From the NCBI GenBank assembly GCA_039589195.1, contig JBDHHV010000158.1:1-7857 (forward strand): 7,857 nt of DNA, read 5' to 3'. A program made the position numbers and the translations under genes. The notes under the pieces were generated by a model. That model was not told where the DNA came from. It did no database searches and worked only from the letters and a program-made list of their open reading frames with translations. Positions 1 to 5,757 of the stretch are shown one piece after another. The stretch comes from JBDHAC01 sp039589195 (GTDB lineage: Bacteria; Gemmatimonadota; Gemmatimonadetes; Palauibacterales; Palauibacteraceae). Within the stretch, counting starts at the first letter, position 1, and every line of letters starts with the position of its first letter.

Positions 1-206
1 ATCTCATCCAGCCCGAGCGGAGCTATACGGTGACGGCGAACGACTTCATGGCGACGGGCGGGAGCGGGTATCGGGCGCTCATGGGCGCCACGTCCGCGAC
101 GATGACCGGGATCGGCGATCTGGAGGCGCTCGTCCGCTACCTCGAGAGCCGTCCGCAGCCCGTGCAGCCACCCGTCATGGACCGCTGGCAGCCGATCGGC
201 CGGTGA
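1..206 (+). CDS. 5'-nucleotidase/UshA-type metallophosphatase, C-terminal end (5' truncated by window)
   Basis: The reading frame starts at base 3 and ends with TGA at 204-206, giving the last 67 residues of a larger protein. The visible segment has the signature of the 5'-nucleotidase C-terminal (substrate-specificity) domain: a beta strand SYTVTANDF followed by MATGGSGY, matching the family pattern NDF..GGDGY, where the Asn-Asp-Phe and Gly-Gly part contacts the nucleotide. The usual Asp of GGDGY is Ser here. After it comes a helix (LEALVRYLES) and a short proline-rich tail ending in DRWQPIGR, as is common in this domain. Family knowledge: these enzymes are secreted or periplasmic two-domain phosphohydrolases that dephosphorylate nucleotides, some also acting on UDP-sugars or cyclic nucleotides. 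The N-terminal metallophosphatase domain, signal peptide and start are outside the window, so substrate and exact subfamily cannot be stated. Family call is fairly sure; specific activity is not. Confidence 0.8.
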   Translation, partial: LIQPERSYTVTANDFMATGGSGYRALMGATSATMTGIGDLEALVRYLESRPQPVQPPVMDRWQPIGR

Positions 207-273
207 GCCGGGGAACCCCAGGCTCCGCCGGTACACGTCGAGACGGCCACGTCGGCCCGGCCGCGTTTCCCCA

Positions 274-558
274 ATGAGCCCCCCGCTCTCTCGCATACGT
301 GTCTTCGTCGAGGAAGAGGAGGTCACCATCTGGTCGTGGGCCCGCGTGCGCCACGCGCTCAACTGGTATTCCGAGCAGGCGTACCGCGACGTGCTCTCCG
401 GCCGGAAGGTGGTGTGCGACGCAGCGGGACACCGCGTCGATCTGGATGGCGCCTTGCAGGATGGGGCACGCTTCCTGCTCCGAGCCGGTCGCGCGTGCAA
501 CGACGCGGACCGTGGAGGGCAGGCCACGCCCTGCGGAGGCCACCGAACCCAGCCGTAG
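274..558 (+). CDS. small hypothetical protein with a beta-grasp-like pattern
   Basis: A 94-residue protein not assigned to a named family. Residues about 7-70 read like a compact beta-grasp (ThiS/ubiquitin-like) fold: strand RIRVFVEEEE, strand VTIWSWAR, helix VRHALNWYSEQAYRDVL, a G-(R/K)-K turn, strand VVCDAAGHRVDLDG and a final ALQDGARFLLR strand, i.e. the 'v.v....v...v.dAl......v..G...v.d..G..v..dg.l.dGa.i.l' pattern. There is no C-terminal Gly-Gly, so it is not an obvious sulfur carrier or conjugated modifier. The last 25 residues are low-complexity (Gly, Arg, Cys) and lie outside the predicted fold. Codon usage over the first 70 codons follows the G/C third-position bias of neighbouring genes, supporting real coding. 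It starts 67 nt after the nucleotidase stop on the same strand. No SD precedes ATG 274 (the upstream bases are pyrimidine-rich), and no better in-frame start was found back to the previous stop codon. Translation may depend on coupling or a leaderless message. Fold suggestion is inference. Confidence 0.55.
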   Translation: MSPPLSRIRVFVEEEEVTIWSWARVRHALNWYSEQAYRDVLSGRKVVCDAAGHRVDLDGALQDGARFLLRAGRACNDADRGGQATPCGGHRTQP

Positions 559-735
559 CACGCGCGGCACGGCCCGCGTCGAATCGCGCCGCGCCGATCC
601 GACTCGTGCGCTCGCAGCGACCGACAGCTCGAAACTTTTCCCGGTGACCGCTCCGTAGTTCTCCCTGAAGCCCACATCCGCCGGTACACGGACCTCGCCC
701 CTTTGACGGCGGGGAACCCACGGGAGCGGCTCCGC
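559..735. other. intergenic region upstream of the adaptor gene, no assignable gene
   Basis: About 180 nt between the small protein and the adaptor gene. A GC-only hairpin (CGCGG at 563-567 with CCGCG at 574-578) lies just after the small ORF's stop but lacks a T-tract, so it is at best a weak terminator. A TTGACG at 703-708 looks like a -35 hexamer, but no credible -10 box follows at normal spacing. The 14-mer TCCGCCGGTACACG at 677-690 also occurs at 224-237, upstream of the small ORF. The adaptor's promoter, if it has its own, was not identified. Confidence 0.4.
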
Positions 736-1830
736 ATGAAGAGACGAACGAAGATCCTGACCAGCTCGGTGTCCATCGTCGTGATCGGCGGTGCCGCGTT
801 CGCCGTTTCGGCGGCCGGTGGGAGCGAGGACGGGTCTGCGCGAACCGTCGAGGTGAAGCGGGGCGAGCTCGTCGACAAGGCGCTCGCGGTCGGGCGAATC
901 GAACCGCTCGTCGAGGTGAGCGTGAAGTCGCAGCTGGCGGGCGTGGTCCGGCGGCTGTTCAAGGAGCCCGGCGAGCACGTGCGTCGTGGAGAGCCTCTGC
1001 TCGAGATCCAGCCCAACCCGACACCGATCGAGCTCGTCGAGGCGCAGCGCCAGATGGAGTTGCGCGAGCTCGAGCTCATCCAGCTCCAGAAGAAGCGCGA
1101 CCGGCTCGATGCGCTGCGCGAGCAGGATTACGTCTCACTCGAGGAGTTCGAGACCGTCGAGCGGAGCTACAACGAGGCGCGTCTGCAGCTCCAGATCGCG
1201 CAGGAGCGGTTGGCGCTGCTCCAGGAAGGTCGCGTCACGATCGGGACCGAGCGCGTCGAGACGGTGATCAAGTCGCCGATCACCGGGTTCATCCTCGAGA
1301 AGACGGTCGAGATCGGAGACCCCGTAGTGCCCCTGACCACATTCCAGGAGGGGACCGTCCTCATGTCCATGGCCGAGATGGACGAGCTGATCTTCCGGGG
1401 GACCGTCGACGAGATCGACGTGGGCCGGCTGACCGAGGGCATGCCGGTCGAGCTCAAGATCGGCGCACTGCCGGATGCAGCGATACACGGTCGGCTCTCG
1501 CGGATATCGCTCAAGGGCCAGGACGAGGAGAACGCCACGATCTTCCCGGTCGAGATCACGGTTCTGCCTTCGGAAGAGGCCGTGCTCCGCGCCGGCTACT
1601 CGGCGAACGCGGACATCATCATCGAGCGGCACGATGAGGTGCTCTACATCCCCGAGCGCCTCGTCACGTTCGAGGAGGGGGCGGCGACGGTGACCGTCCA
1701 GCTTACCGACGAGCAGACGGAGGAGCGCTCGATCGAGACGGGCCTCAGTGACGGGATCAACATCGAGGTGATCGAGGGTCTCGAGGAGGGAGAGCGGGTG
1801 CTGGAGCCTCCGCCGCGCGAGATCTCTTAA
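736..1830 (+). CDS. MacA-like periplasmic adaptor (HlyD/RND-MFP superfamily membrane-fusion protein)
   Basis: A 364-residue inner-membrane-anchored periplasmic adaptor that would link an inner-membrane ABC permease to an outer-membrane channel. Residues 1-6 are basic (MKRRTK) and about 7-27 form a hydrophobic signal-anchor. The first half of the biotinyl-lipoyl-like domain is at about 58-92 (VKSQLAGVVRRLF, PGEHVRRGEPLLEI). A helical hairpin rich in Glu, Gln, Leu and Arg spans about 98-163, and the second lipoyl half begins near KSPITGFI and includes GDPVV. Next are beta-barrel and membrane-proximal domains (VDEIDVGRLTEGMPVELKIG; ending IEVIEGLEEGERVLEPP). The size and single short hairpin match MacA-type adaptors. 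The ATG at 736 is preferred over the upstream TTG at 703 because GGAG at 723-726 lies 9 nt before it and the signal-anchor begins there. The permease gene follows after 33 nt, so co-transcription is likely. The substrate cannot be read from sequence. No cysteine lipobox is present, so anchoring is by the N-terminal helix. Confidence 0.9.
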   Translation: MKRRTKILTSSVSIVVIGGAAFAVSAAGGSEDGSARTVEVKRGELVDKALAVGRIEPLVEVSVKSQLAGVVRRLFKEPGEHVRRGEPLLEIQPNPTPIELVEAQRQMELRELELIQLQKKRDRLDALREQDYVSLEEFETVERSYNEARLQLQIAQERLALLQEGRVTIGTERVETVIKSPITGFILEKTVEIGDPVVPLTTFQEGTVLMSMAEMDELIFRGTVDEIDVGRLTEGMPVELKIGALPDAAIHGRLSRISLKGQDEENATIFPVEITVLPSEEAVLRAGYSANADIIIERHDEVLYIPERLVTFEEGAATVTVQLTDEQTEERSIETGLSDGINIEVIEGLEEGERVLEPPPREIS

Positions 1831-1863
1831 CGGGCTTCGCAGAATGCGTTTATCGGAGGTCCT

Positions 1864-3096
1864 GTGCGACTGAGGGACGCGCTACACCAGCTGTGGGCGG
1901 ATCTTCGGGCCCAGCGCCTTCGCACCACCCTCACGATTCTCGGGATCACCTGGGGCACCGTGGCGGTCGTCATCCTCCTCGCGTTCAGCGTCGGTCTCGA
2001 GCGGCAGACCATGAAGCGCTTCCACGGCCTGGGCGATCGCATCGTCATCCTGTTCGGCGGGCGCACGACCGTGCCGTATGCCGGGTTTCGCGAGGGGCGT
2101 GCGATCCGGATCCGTGAGGCGGACGCCGCGATCCTGGAGCGCGAGATCCCGGACATCACGATGATCAGCCCCGAGTACAGCGACCGGGAGACTCCGGTAC
2201 GGCGGGGTAAGAACGCGGTAAACCCCAACATCACAGGCATTTATCCCGTCTACGGCGAGATGCGGAACGTCATCCCCGAAGCGGGCGGACGGTTCATCAA
2301 CCACCTGGATCTCGACGAGCGCCGACGCGTCGCTTTCCTCGGAGATGAGGTGGCGCGAATCCTCTTCCGTGAAGAGTCGCCGGTGGGTTCGGAGGTGATG
2401 ATCGGGAACGTTCCGTTCATCGTGATCGGCGTGCTCAAGCCCAAGATCCAGAACTCTTCGTACAACTCACGCGACGAAGACCGGGTGTTCATCCCGGCGA
2501 GCACCCATCAGGCGATCTTCGGCGACCAGTACGTGGCGAACGTCGTGTACCGGACCCGCGGACCCGAGGTCACCGCAGCGGTCGAGCGTCGGATCTACGA
2601 GCTGCTGGGCCGCAAGTATCGCTTCGATCCTTCCGATGAGGATGCGCTCCAGGTTTGGGACACGGCCGAGTGGGAACGCATGTTCGGCTACCTGTTCTTC
2701 GGCTTCAAGCTGTTCTTCGCGATCGTAGGGAGCTTCACGTTGAGCGTGGGAGGGATCGGGGTCGCGAACATCATGTACATCGTCGTTCGCGAGCGGACGC
2801 CCGAGATCGGGATCAAGCGCTCCGTCGGCGCACGCCGCGGCAACATCCTGTGGCAGTTCCTCACGGAAAGCGTGCTCCTCGTCGCGATCGGGGCGATGCT
2901 AGGCGTGCTCCTCTCGGTCGGGATCGTGAAGCTTCTTTCCTTCGTGCCCATGCAGGAGTTCGTGGGATCGCCGACGATCTCGCTACAGGTCGCGGTGCTC
3001 ACCATGTCGCTTCTGGCCTTCGTCGCCATGCTGGCCGGGTATTTCCCGGCGCGCCGGGCGGCGAGCCTCGATCCGGTCGAATGTCTCCGATACTGA
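1864..3096 (+). CDS. MacB/FtsX-type ABC transporter permease, first paralogue (no ATPase domain)
   Basis: A 410-residue permease with the four-helix MacB/FtsX topology: transmembrane helix 1 at about 21-44 (TLTILGITWGTVAVVILLAFSVG), then a large periplasmic MacB-like core domain (about 45-270; GGRFINHLDLDERRRVAFLG, VIGVL, DRVFIPAST), then helix 2 at about 276-304, helix 3 at about 328-354 and helix 4 at about 370-395. The cytoplasmic loop after helix 2 holds RERTPEIGIKRSVGAR (309-324), the conserved segment that touches the ATPase in this superfamily. The C-terminus PARRAASLDPVECLRY is also typical. E. coli MacB is an ATPase-permease fusion; this protein begins at the permease, so it needs a separate nucleotide-binding subunit. 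GTG at 1864 follows GGAGG (1855-1859) by 4 nt. It lies 33 nt after the adaptor gene. The family acts by mechanotransmission, driving export or lipoprotein/periplasmic processes; the cargo is unknown. Confidence 0.9.
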   Translation: MRLRDALHQLWADLRAQRLRTTLTILGITWGTVAVVILLAFSVGLERQTMKRFHGLGDRIVILFGGRTTVPYAGFREGRAIRIREADAAILEREIPDITMISPEYSDRETPVRRGKNAVNPNITGIYPVYGEMRNVIPEAGGRFINHLDLDERRRVAFLGDEVARILFREESPVGSEVMIGNVPFIVIGVLKPKIQNSSYNSRDEDRVFIPASTHQAIFGDQYVANVVYRTRGPEVTAAVERRIYELLGRKYRFDPSDEDALQVWDTAEWERMFGYLFFGFKLFFAIVGSFTLSVGGIGVANIMYIVVRERTPEIGIKRSVGARRGNILWQFLTESVLLVAIGAMLGVLLSVGIVKLLSFVPMQEFVGSPTISLQVAVLTMSLLAFVAMLAGYFPARRAASLDPVECLRY

Positions 3097-3109
3097 CGCC
3101 TCGGCGTGG

Positions 3110-3124
3110 CGGTGGCCGCCACCG
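3110..3124 (+). repeat. stop-proximal GC hairpin (6-bp stem, 3-nt loop)
   Basis: CGGTGG at 3110-3115 is the exact reverse complement of CCACCG at 3119-3124, with loop CCG. It begins 14 nt after the TGA of the first permease. Without a following T-run it is more likely a 3'-end stabiliser or processing structure than a rho-independent terminator. Short GC stems arise easily in GC-rich DNA. Confidence 0.45.
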
Positions 3125-3128
3125 GTGT

Positions 3129-3212
3129 GGCTTCGCTTCGCGAGCTCAAGCTCGCGTTGCGCGTGGAGGCCGGGCGGCTCCCTCGTGCGATCAAACCTCG
3201 CGAAGCGAAGCC
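3129..3212. repeat. perfect 16-bp inverted repeat bounding an 84-bp element
   Basis: GGCTTCGCTTCGCGAG at 3129-3144 is the exact reverse complement of CTCGCGAAGCGAAGCC at 3197-3212, with a 52-nt interior. Inside the left arm a second hairpin can form: CGCGAGC (3139-3145), loop TCAA, GCTCGCG (3150-3156). It uses bases 3139-3144 of the left arm, so the short and long pairings exclude each other. The hexamer CCGGTG occurs just outside each end (3122-3127 and 3217-3222), but at different distances (1 and 4 nt), so it is not a clean target-site duplication. Candidates are a mutually exclusive RNA switch or attenuator, a REP/MITE-like insertion, or a DNA-binding dyad. The 16-bp match is seen directly; function is inferred. 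Confidence 0.7.
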
Positions 3213-3236
3213 TCATCCGGTGACGGGAGGCAGCGG

Positions 3237-3296
3237 ATGAGCCTGCCGTCGGGCTCGAATCGGATCCATGACCGGCCTTGGGGGGATTTCGGCTGA
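3237..3296 (+). CDS. 19-codon leader ORF overlapping the second permease start
   Basis: ATG 3237 opens a 19-residue peptide, MSLPSGSNRIHDRPWGDFG, ending with TGA at 3294-3296. GGGAGG at 3225-3230 sits 6 nt upstream, the best-spaced SD in the window. The stop overlaps the next ATG as TGATG, so terminating ribosomes could restart directly on the second permease. The peptide has no obvious run of a single amino acid that would signal classical amino-acid attenuation, no hydrophobic segment, and no recognised family. It lies 24 nt after the long inverted repeat. The frame is also open for several hundred bases upstream (as an out-of-frame shadow of the first permease), so lack of stops before ATG is not informative; the SD placement and stop/start overlap are. 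It may simply be a translational coupler. Too short for certainty. Confidence 0.45.
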   Translation: MSLPSGSNRIHDRPWGDFG

Positions 3297-4540
3297 TGTG
3301 GAGGATCCTGCTCGAGGAGTTTTTCGGAGACCTGCGCGTCCAGAAGACGCGTGCCTTCCTCACGATCTTCGCCGTGGTTTGGGGGACGATCTCGATCGTG
3401 CTCCTGCTCGCGTTCGGTGAGGGGCTCCGGCGTCAGATCTCGGAGGGGCTGCTCAATGCGGGCGAGCGGATCTTCATGGTGTACGGGGGAGAGACAAACC
3501 TCGCGTATCAGGGCCTCCCCAAGGGACGCCGCGTCCGCCTGCGCGAAGAGGACCTCGAGCTCCTGATCCGAGCTATCCCCGAGATCGAGATGGGCAGCCC
3601 CTCGTACGGGCGCTGGGGCACGCACCTGAAGTTCGACCAGAACCAGACCACCACGTACATGGAGGGCGTCGCGCCCGAATTCATGGAGATGCGACGCATG
3701 TTCCCGGCGCAAGGCGGCCGGTTCCTCAACACGCGGGACATGCGGGAGAAGCGCCGCGTCCTGTTCCTCGGGAACGCGATTGCCGAGCGCTTGTTCGGGG
3801 ACATCGAGCCCGTCGGTCAAACCCTGATGCTCGACGGTCTGCCTTTCACCGTCGTCGGCGTCATGCAGAAGAAGTTCCAGGACTCGAGCAACAACGGGCC
3901 CGATGAGGACCGTGCGATCATCCCCGCCTCCACGTTCCAGACGATCTATGGGAACCGGTATGTCGGCCACCTGCTGGTGAGGCCCCGGGATGTGAAGGAA
4001 GCCAGCCGTGTGAAGAGCGAGCTGTACCGTGTCCTGGGGGGGCGTTACAAGTTCGACCCCGCGGACGAGCGCGCGCTCACCATGTGGGACTTCATCGAAG
4101 ACGAGAAGATCACGAGCGCCATCGGGCTCGGGATCCAGATCTTCCTCGGACTGGTGGGCGGATTCACGCTGCTGGTGGCGGGCGTCGGGGTGGCCAACAT
4201 CATGTACGTCGTCGTGCGCGAGCGGACGCGCGAGATCGGGATCAAGCTCGCCGTGGGCGCGCGCAAGCGACACATCGTGTCGCAGTTCATCTTCGAGGCG
4301 CTCTTGATCGCGGTCGGCGGCGGGCTGTTCGGCCTGGCCCTGGCGAGCGCCATCGTGGTCGGCGTGGACAGCATCCCGACGGATGACCAGGGGCTCCAGT
4401 ACATCCTGAACCCCAAGCTCTCTCTCCCGATCGCCTCCATCTGCGTGGCGATTCTAGTTTCCATCGGACTCATCGCCGGAATCCTGCCCGCGCGCAAAGC
4501 CGCCCGCCTTGACCCCGTCGAGTCGCTCCGCTACGAGTAA
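3296..4540 (+). CDS. MacB/FtsX-type ABC transporter permease, second paralogue (no ATPase domain)
   Basis: A 414-residue permease paralogous to the previous gene. Helix 1 is at about 18-41 (TRAFLTIFAVVWGTISIVLLLAFG). The periplasmic core follows (about 42-265; GGRFLNTRDMREKRRVLFLG, VVGVMQKKFQDSS, DEDRAIIPASTFQ), then helix 2 at about 275-303, helix 3 at about 325-350 and helix 4 at about 370-400. The coupling loop RERTREIGIKLAVGAR is at 308-323 and the end is PARKAARLDPVESLRYE. Aligned motifs (DEDR..IPAST, LxGRKYxFDP-like, GVANIMY.VVRERT.EIGIK..VGAR) show the pair arose by duplication, and they probably form a heterodimer. ATG 3296 is chosen over TTG 3278: GGGGGGA at 3280-3286 is 9 nt upstream, and the protein then starts at the amphipathic lead-in typical of this family. 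A stop/start overlap with the leader ORF suggests translational coupling. No ATP-binding motif (Walker A, LSGGQ) is present in either permease. Confidence 0.9.
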   Translation: MWRILLEEFFGDLRVQKTRAFLTIFAVVWGTISIVLLLAFGEGLRRQISEGLLNAGERIFMVYGGETNLAYQGLPKGRRVRLREEDLELLIRAIPEIEMGSPSYGRWGTHLKFDQNQTTTYMEGVAPEFMEMRRMFPAQGGRFLNTRDMREKRRVLFLGNAIAERLFGDIEPVGQTLMLDGLPFTVVGVMQKKFQDSSNNGPDEDRAIIPASTFQTIYGNRYVGHLLVRPRDVKEASRVKSELYRVLGGRYKFDPADERALTMWDFIEDEKITSAIGLGIQIFLGLVGGFTLLVAGVGVANIMYVVVRERTREIGIKLAVGARKRHIVSQFIFEALLIAVGGGLFGLALASAIVVGVDSIPTDDQGLQYILNPKLSLPIASICVAILVSIGLIAGILPARKAARLDPVESLRYE

Positions 4541-4596
4541 CGCGTCCCGCGGTCGGTTCCGGCCGCCGTGGATCGAGACCCGCTTCTCAGGAGCCG

Positions 4597-5643
4597 ATGT
4601 TGACAGAGCAGGAAGTACGCGACCGCATTCAGGCGGTGCCGAAGACGGATCTGCACGTCCATCTGGATGGGTCGCTGAGACCCCACACGATCGTCGAGCT
4701 CGCGGCGGAGCAAGGCGTCGATCTCTCCACGAACGACCCGGATGAACTGGCGCGGTACTTCTTCGTCAGCGATGCGGAGAATCTCGAGGATTACCTGGCT
4801 CGCTTCGACATCGCCCTTTCCGTGATGCAGCATCCCCGCGCGCTCGAGCGGATCGCGTACGAGCTATGCGAGGATGCGGCCGCGGAGAACGTCCAATACA
4901 CCGAGATCCGTTACTCTCCGATCCTCGTCACCCGGCCCGGTCTCCCACTCCCCGGAGCGGTGGAGGCTCCGCTGCGCGGAATGCGCCGGGCGGAGGAGGA
5001 TTTCGGGATCCGATCCAACCTGATCATCTGCGGGATCCGCAACATGGACGAGCACCTGTCCCGGGATCTGGCCGATCTTACGATCGCGTACAAGGACCGC
5101 GGCGTGGTGGCGTTCGATCTGGCCGGGGCCGAGTACAACTACCCGGCCAAGAAACACAAGAACGCGTTCTACATGGTCCGCAACGCGAACATCGGGGCGA
5201 CCATTCACGCGGGTGAGGCGTACGGCCCGGAATCGATCCACCAGGCGATCCACTACTGCGGGGCGCAGCGCATCGGCCACGGAACACGACTGTATGAAGA
5301 CCCGGACCTGATGCAGTACGTGAACGACTTTCAAATCCCGCTCGAGATCTGCCTCACGAGCAACGTCCAGACCCGCGCCGTGCCCGACTTCGAGAGCCAC
5401 CCGGTCAGACAGTACTTTGACGAAGGGCTCATGGTGAGCCTGCACACCGACAACCGGCTCATGAGTGGCACCACCGTGACCGAGGAATACGTCCGGGCCT
5501 GGAAGCACCTCGACTTCACGCTCGACGAGATCGCCGAGATGATCCTGAACGGGTTCCGGAGCGCCTTCCTGCATCGCAGGGAGAAGGCCGCCCTGCTCGC
5601 GGAAGTGGAGCCCCAGATTATGGCGCTTGGGGAGGCCAGGTAG
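4597..5643 (+). CDS. add: adenosine deaminase
   Basis: A 348-residue cytoplasmic metal-dependent amidohydrolase that converts adenosine (and deoxyadenosine) to inosine plus ammonia in purine salvage. Motifs in order are: DLHVHLDGSLR with zinc ligands H20 and H22; YTEIRYSP near 107-114; HAGEA with zinc ligand H204 and catalytic E207; RIGHGTRL with catalytic-site H228; LTSNVQT; and HTDN with zinc ligand D285. The residue after D285 is Asn286 where mouse ADA has Asp (TDD), a change I recall from some actinobacterial enzymes. Length matches the family. It starts 56 nt after the second permease on the same strand, with no clear terminator between, so it probably shares the transcript. AGGAG at 4589-4593 is only 3 nt from ATG 4597; TTG at 4600 would be better spaced (6 nt) and differs by one residue. 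The 'adenosine deaminase-like' or adenine deaminase alternatives are possible, but the HxH/HAGE/GHG/TD set and length favour adenosine deaminase. Confidence 0.9.
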   Translation: MLTEQEVRDRIQAVPKTDLHVHLDGSLRPHTIVELAAEQGVDLSTNDPDELARYFFVSDAENLEDYLARFDIALSVMQHPRALERIAYELCEDAAAENVQYTEIRYSPILVTRPGLPLPGAVEAPLRGMRRAEEDFGIRSNLIICGIRNMDEHLSRDLADLTIAYKDRGVVAFDLAGAEYNYPAKKHKNAFYMVRNANIGATIHAGEAYGPESIHQAIHYCGAQRIGHGTRLYEDPDLMQYVNDFQIPLEICLTSNVQTRAVPDFESHPVRQYFDEGLMVSLHTDNRLMSGTTVTEEYVRAWKHLDFTLDEIAEMILNGFRSAFLHRREKAALLAEVEPQIMALGEAR

Positions 5644-5674
5644 GGGGGGTCTCGTGAAGTCCGTGTCGCAGATG

Positions 5675-5718
5675 GCGAGAAGGGCCGTGACGGCATTCGC
5701 CGCTCAGGCCCTTCTCGC
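5675..5718. terminator. bidirectional hairpin terminator between convergent genes
   Basis: GCGAGAAGGGCC (5675-5686) and GGCCCTTCTCGC (5707-5718) form a perfect 12-bp stem. The 20-nt loop holds a smaller stem (CGGC 5691-5694, ATTC, GCCG 5699-5702). It lies 31 nt after the adenosine deaminase stop and 39 nt after the minus-strand EEP gene's stop, so it serves both converging transcripts. On the plus strand it is followed by ATTTCGG, a poor T-tract; on the minus strand there is none. The symmetric stem position supports termination, but efficiency on T-poor DNA is uncertain. Confidence 0.7.
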
Positions 5719-5757
5719 ATTTCGGCTCTGCGTTCTACGAAACGAGGCCGGCCGGCT

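Larger units (their letters stand above)
3097..3236 (+). other. structured intercistronic gap between the two permease genes
   Basis: The two permease genes are 199 nt apart, compared with 33 and 56 nt at the other junctions on this strand. The gap contains a stop-proximal hairpin, a 16-bp inverted repeat with an internal competing hairpin, and a leader ORF with its own SD, each listed separately. No hairpin here is followed by a T-tract, so it does not look like a simple intrinsic terminator. It could stabilise or process the message, set relative expression of the two permeases, or act as an attenuator. Which of these holds cannot be decided from sequence. Confidence 0.6.

Noticed and set aside
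224..690. 14-bp direct repeat TCCGCCGGTACACG (224-237 and 677-690) flanking the small ORF as a sign of mobility
   Set aside because: A 14-mer repeat is within chance reach in a GC-rich window of this size, and no other insertion marks are seen. Noted only in the intergenic entry.
703..735. TTG start for the adaptor
   Set aside because: No SD at suitable distance, and ATG 736 with GGAG 9 nt upstream begins directly at the basic signal-anchor.
175..978. Long minus-strand open frame over the small ORF and start of the adaptor gene
   Set aside because: It reads across two plus-strand genes, has Arg/Pro/His-rich composition with no recognisable domain, and follows from high GC in the coding strand. 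The plus-strand genes have clear motifs.
3191..4273. 360-codon minus-strand open frame antisense to the second permease
   Set aside because: Composition is rich in His, Asp, Glu, Arg and Leu without domains, as expected from a shadow frame of a GC-rich permease gene. The plus-strand protein matches a known family over its full length.
4864..5574. 236-codon minus-strand open frame antisense to the adenosine deaminase gene
   Set aside because: Shadow frame: the plus-strand product carries all deaminase motifs and this one has none.
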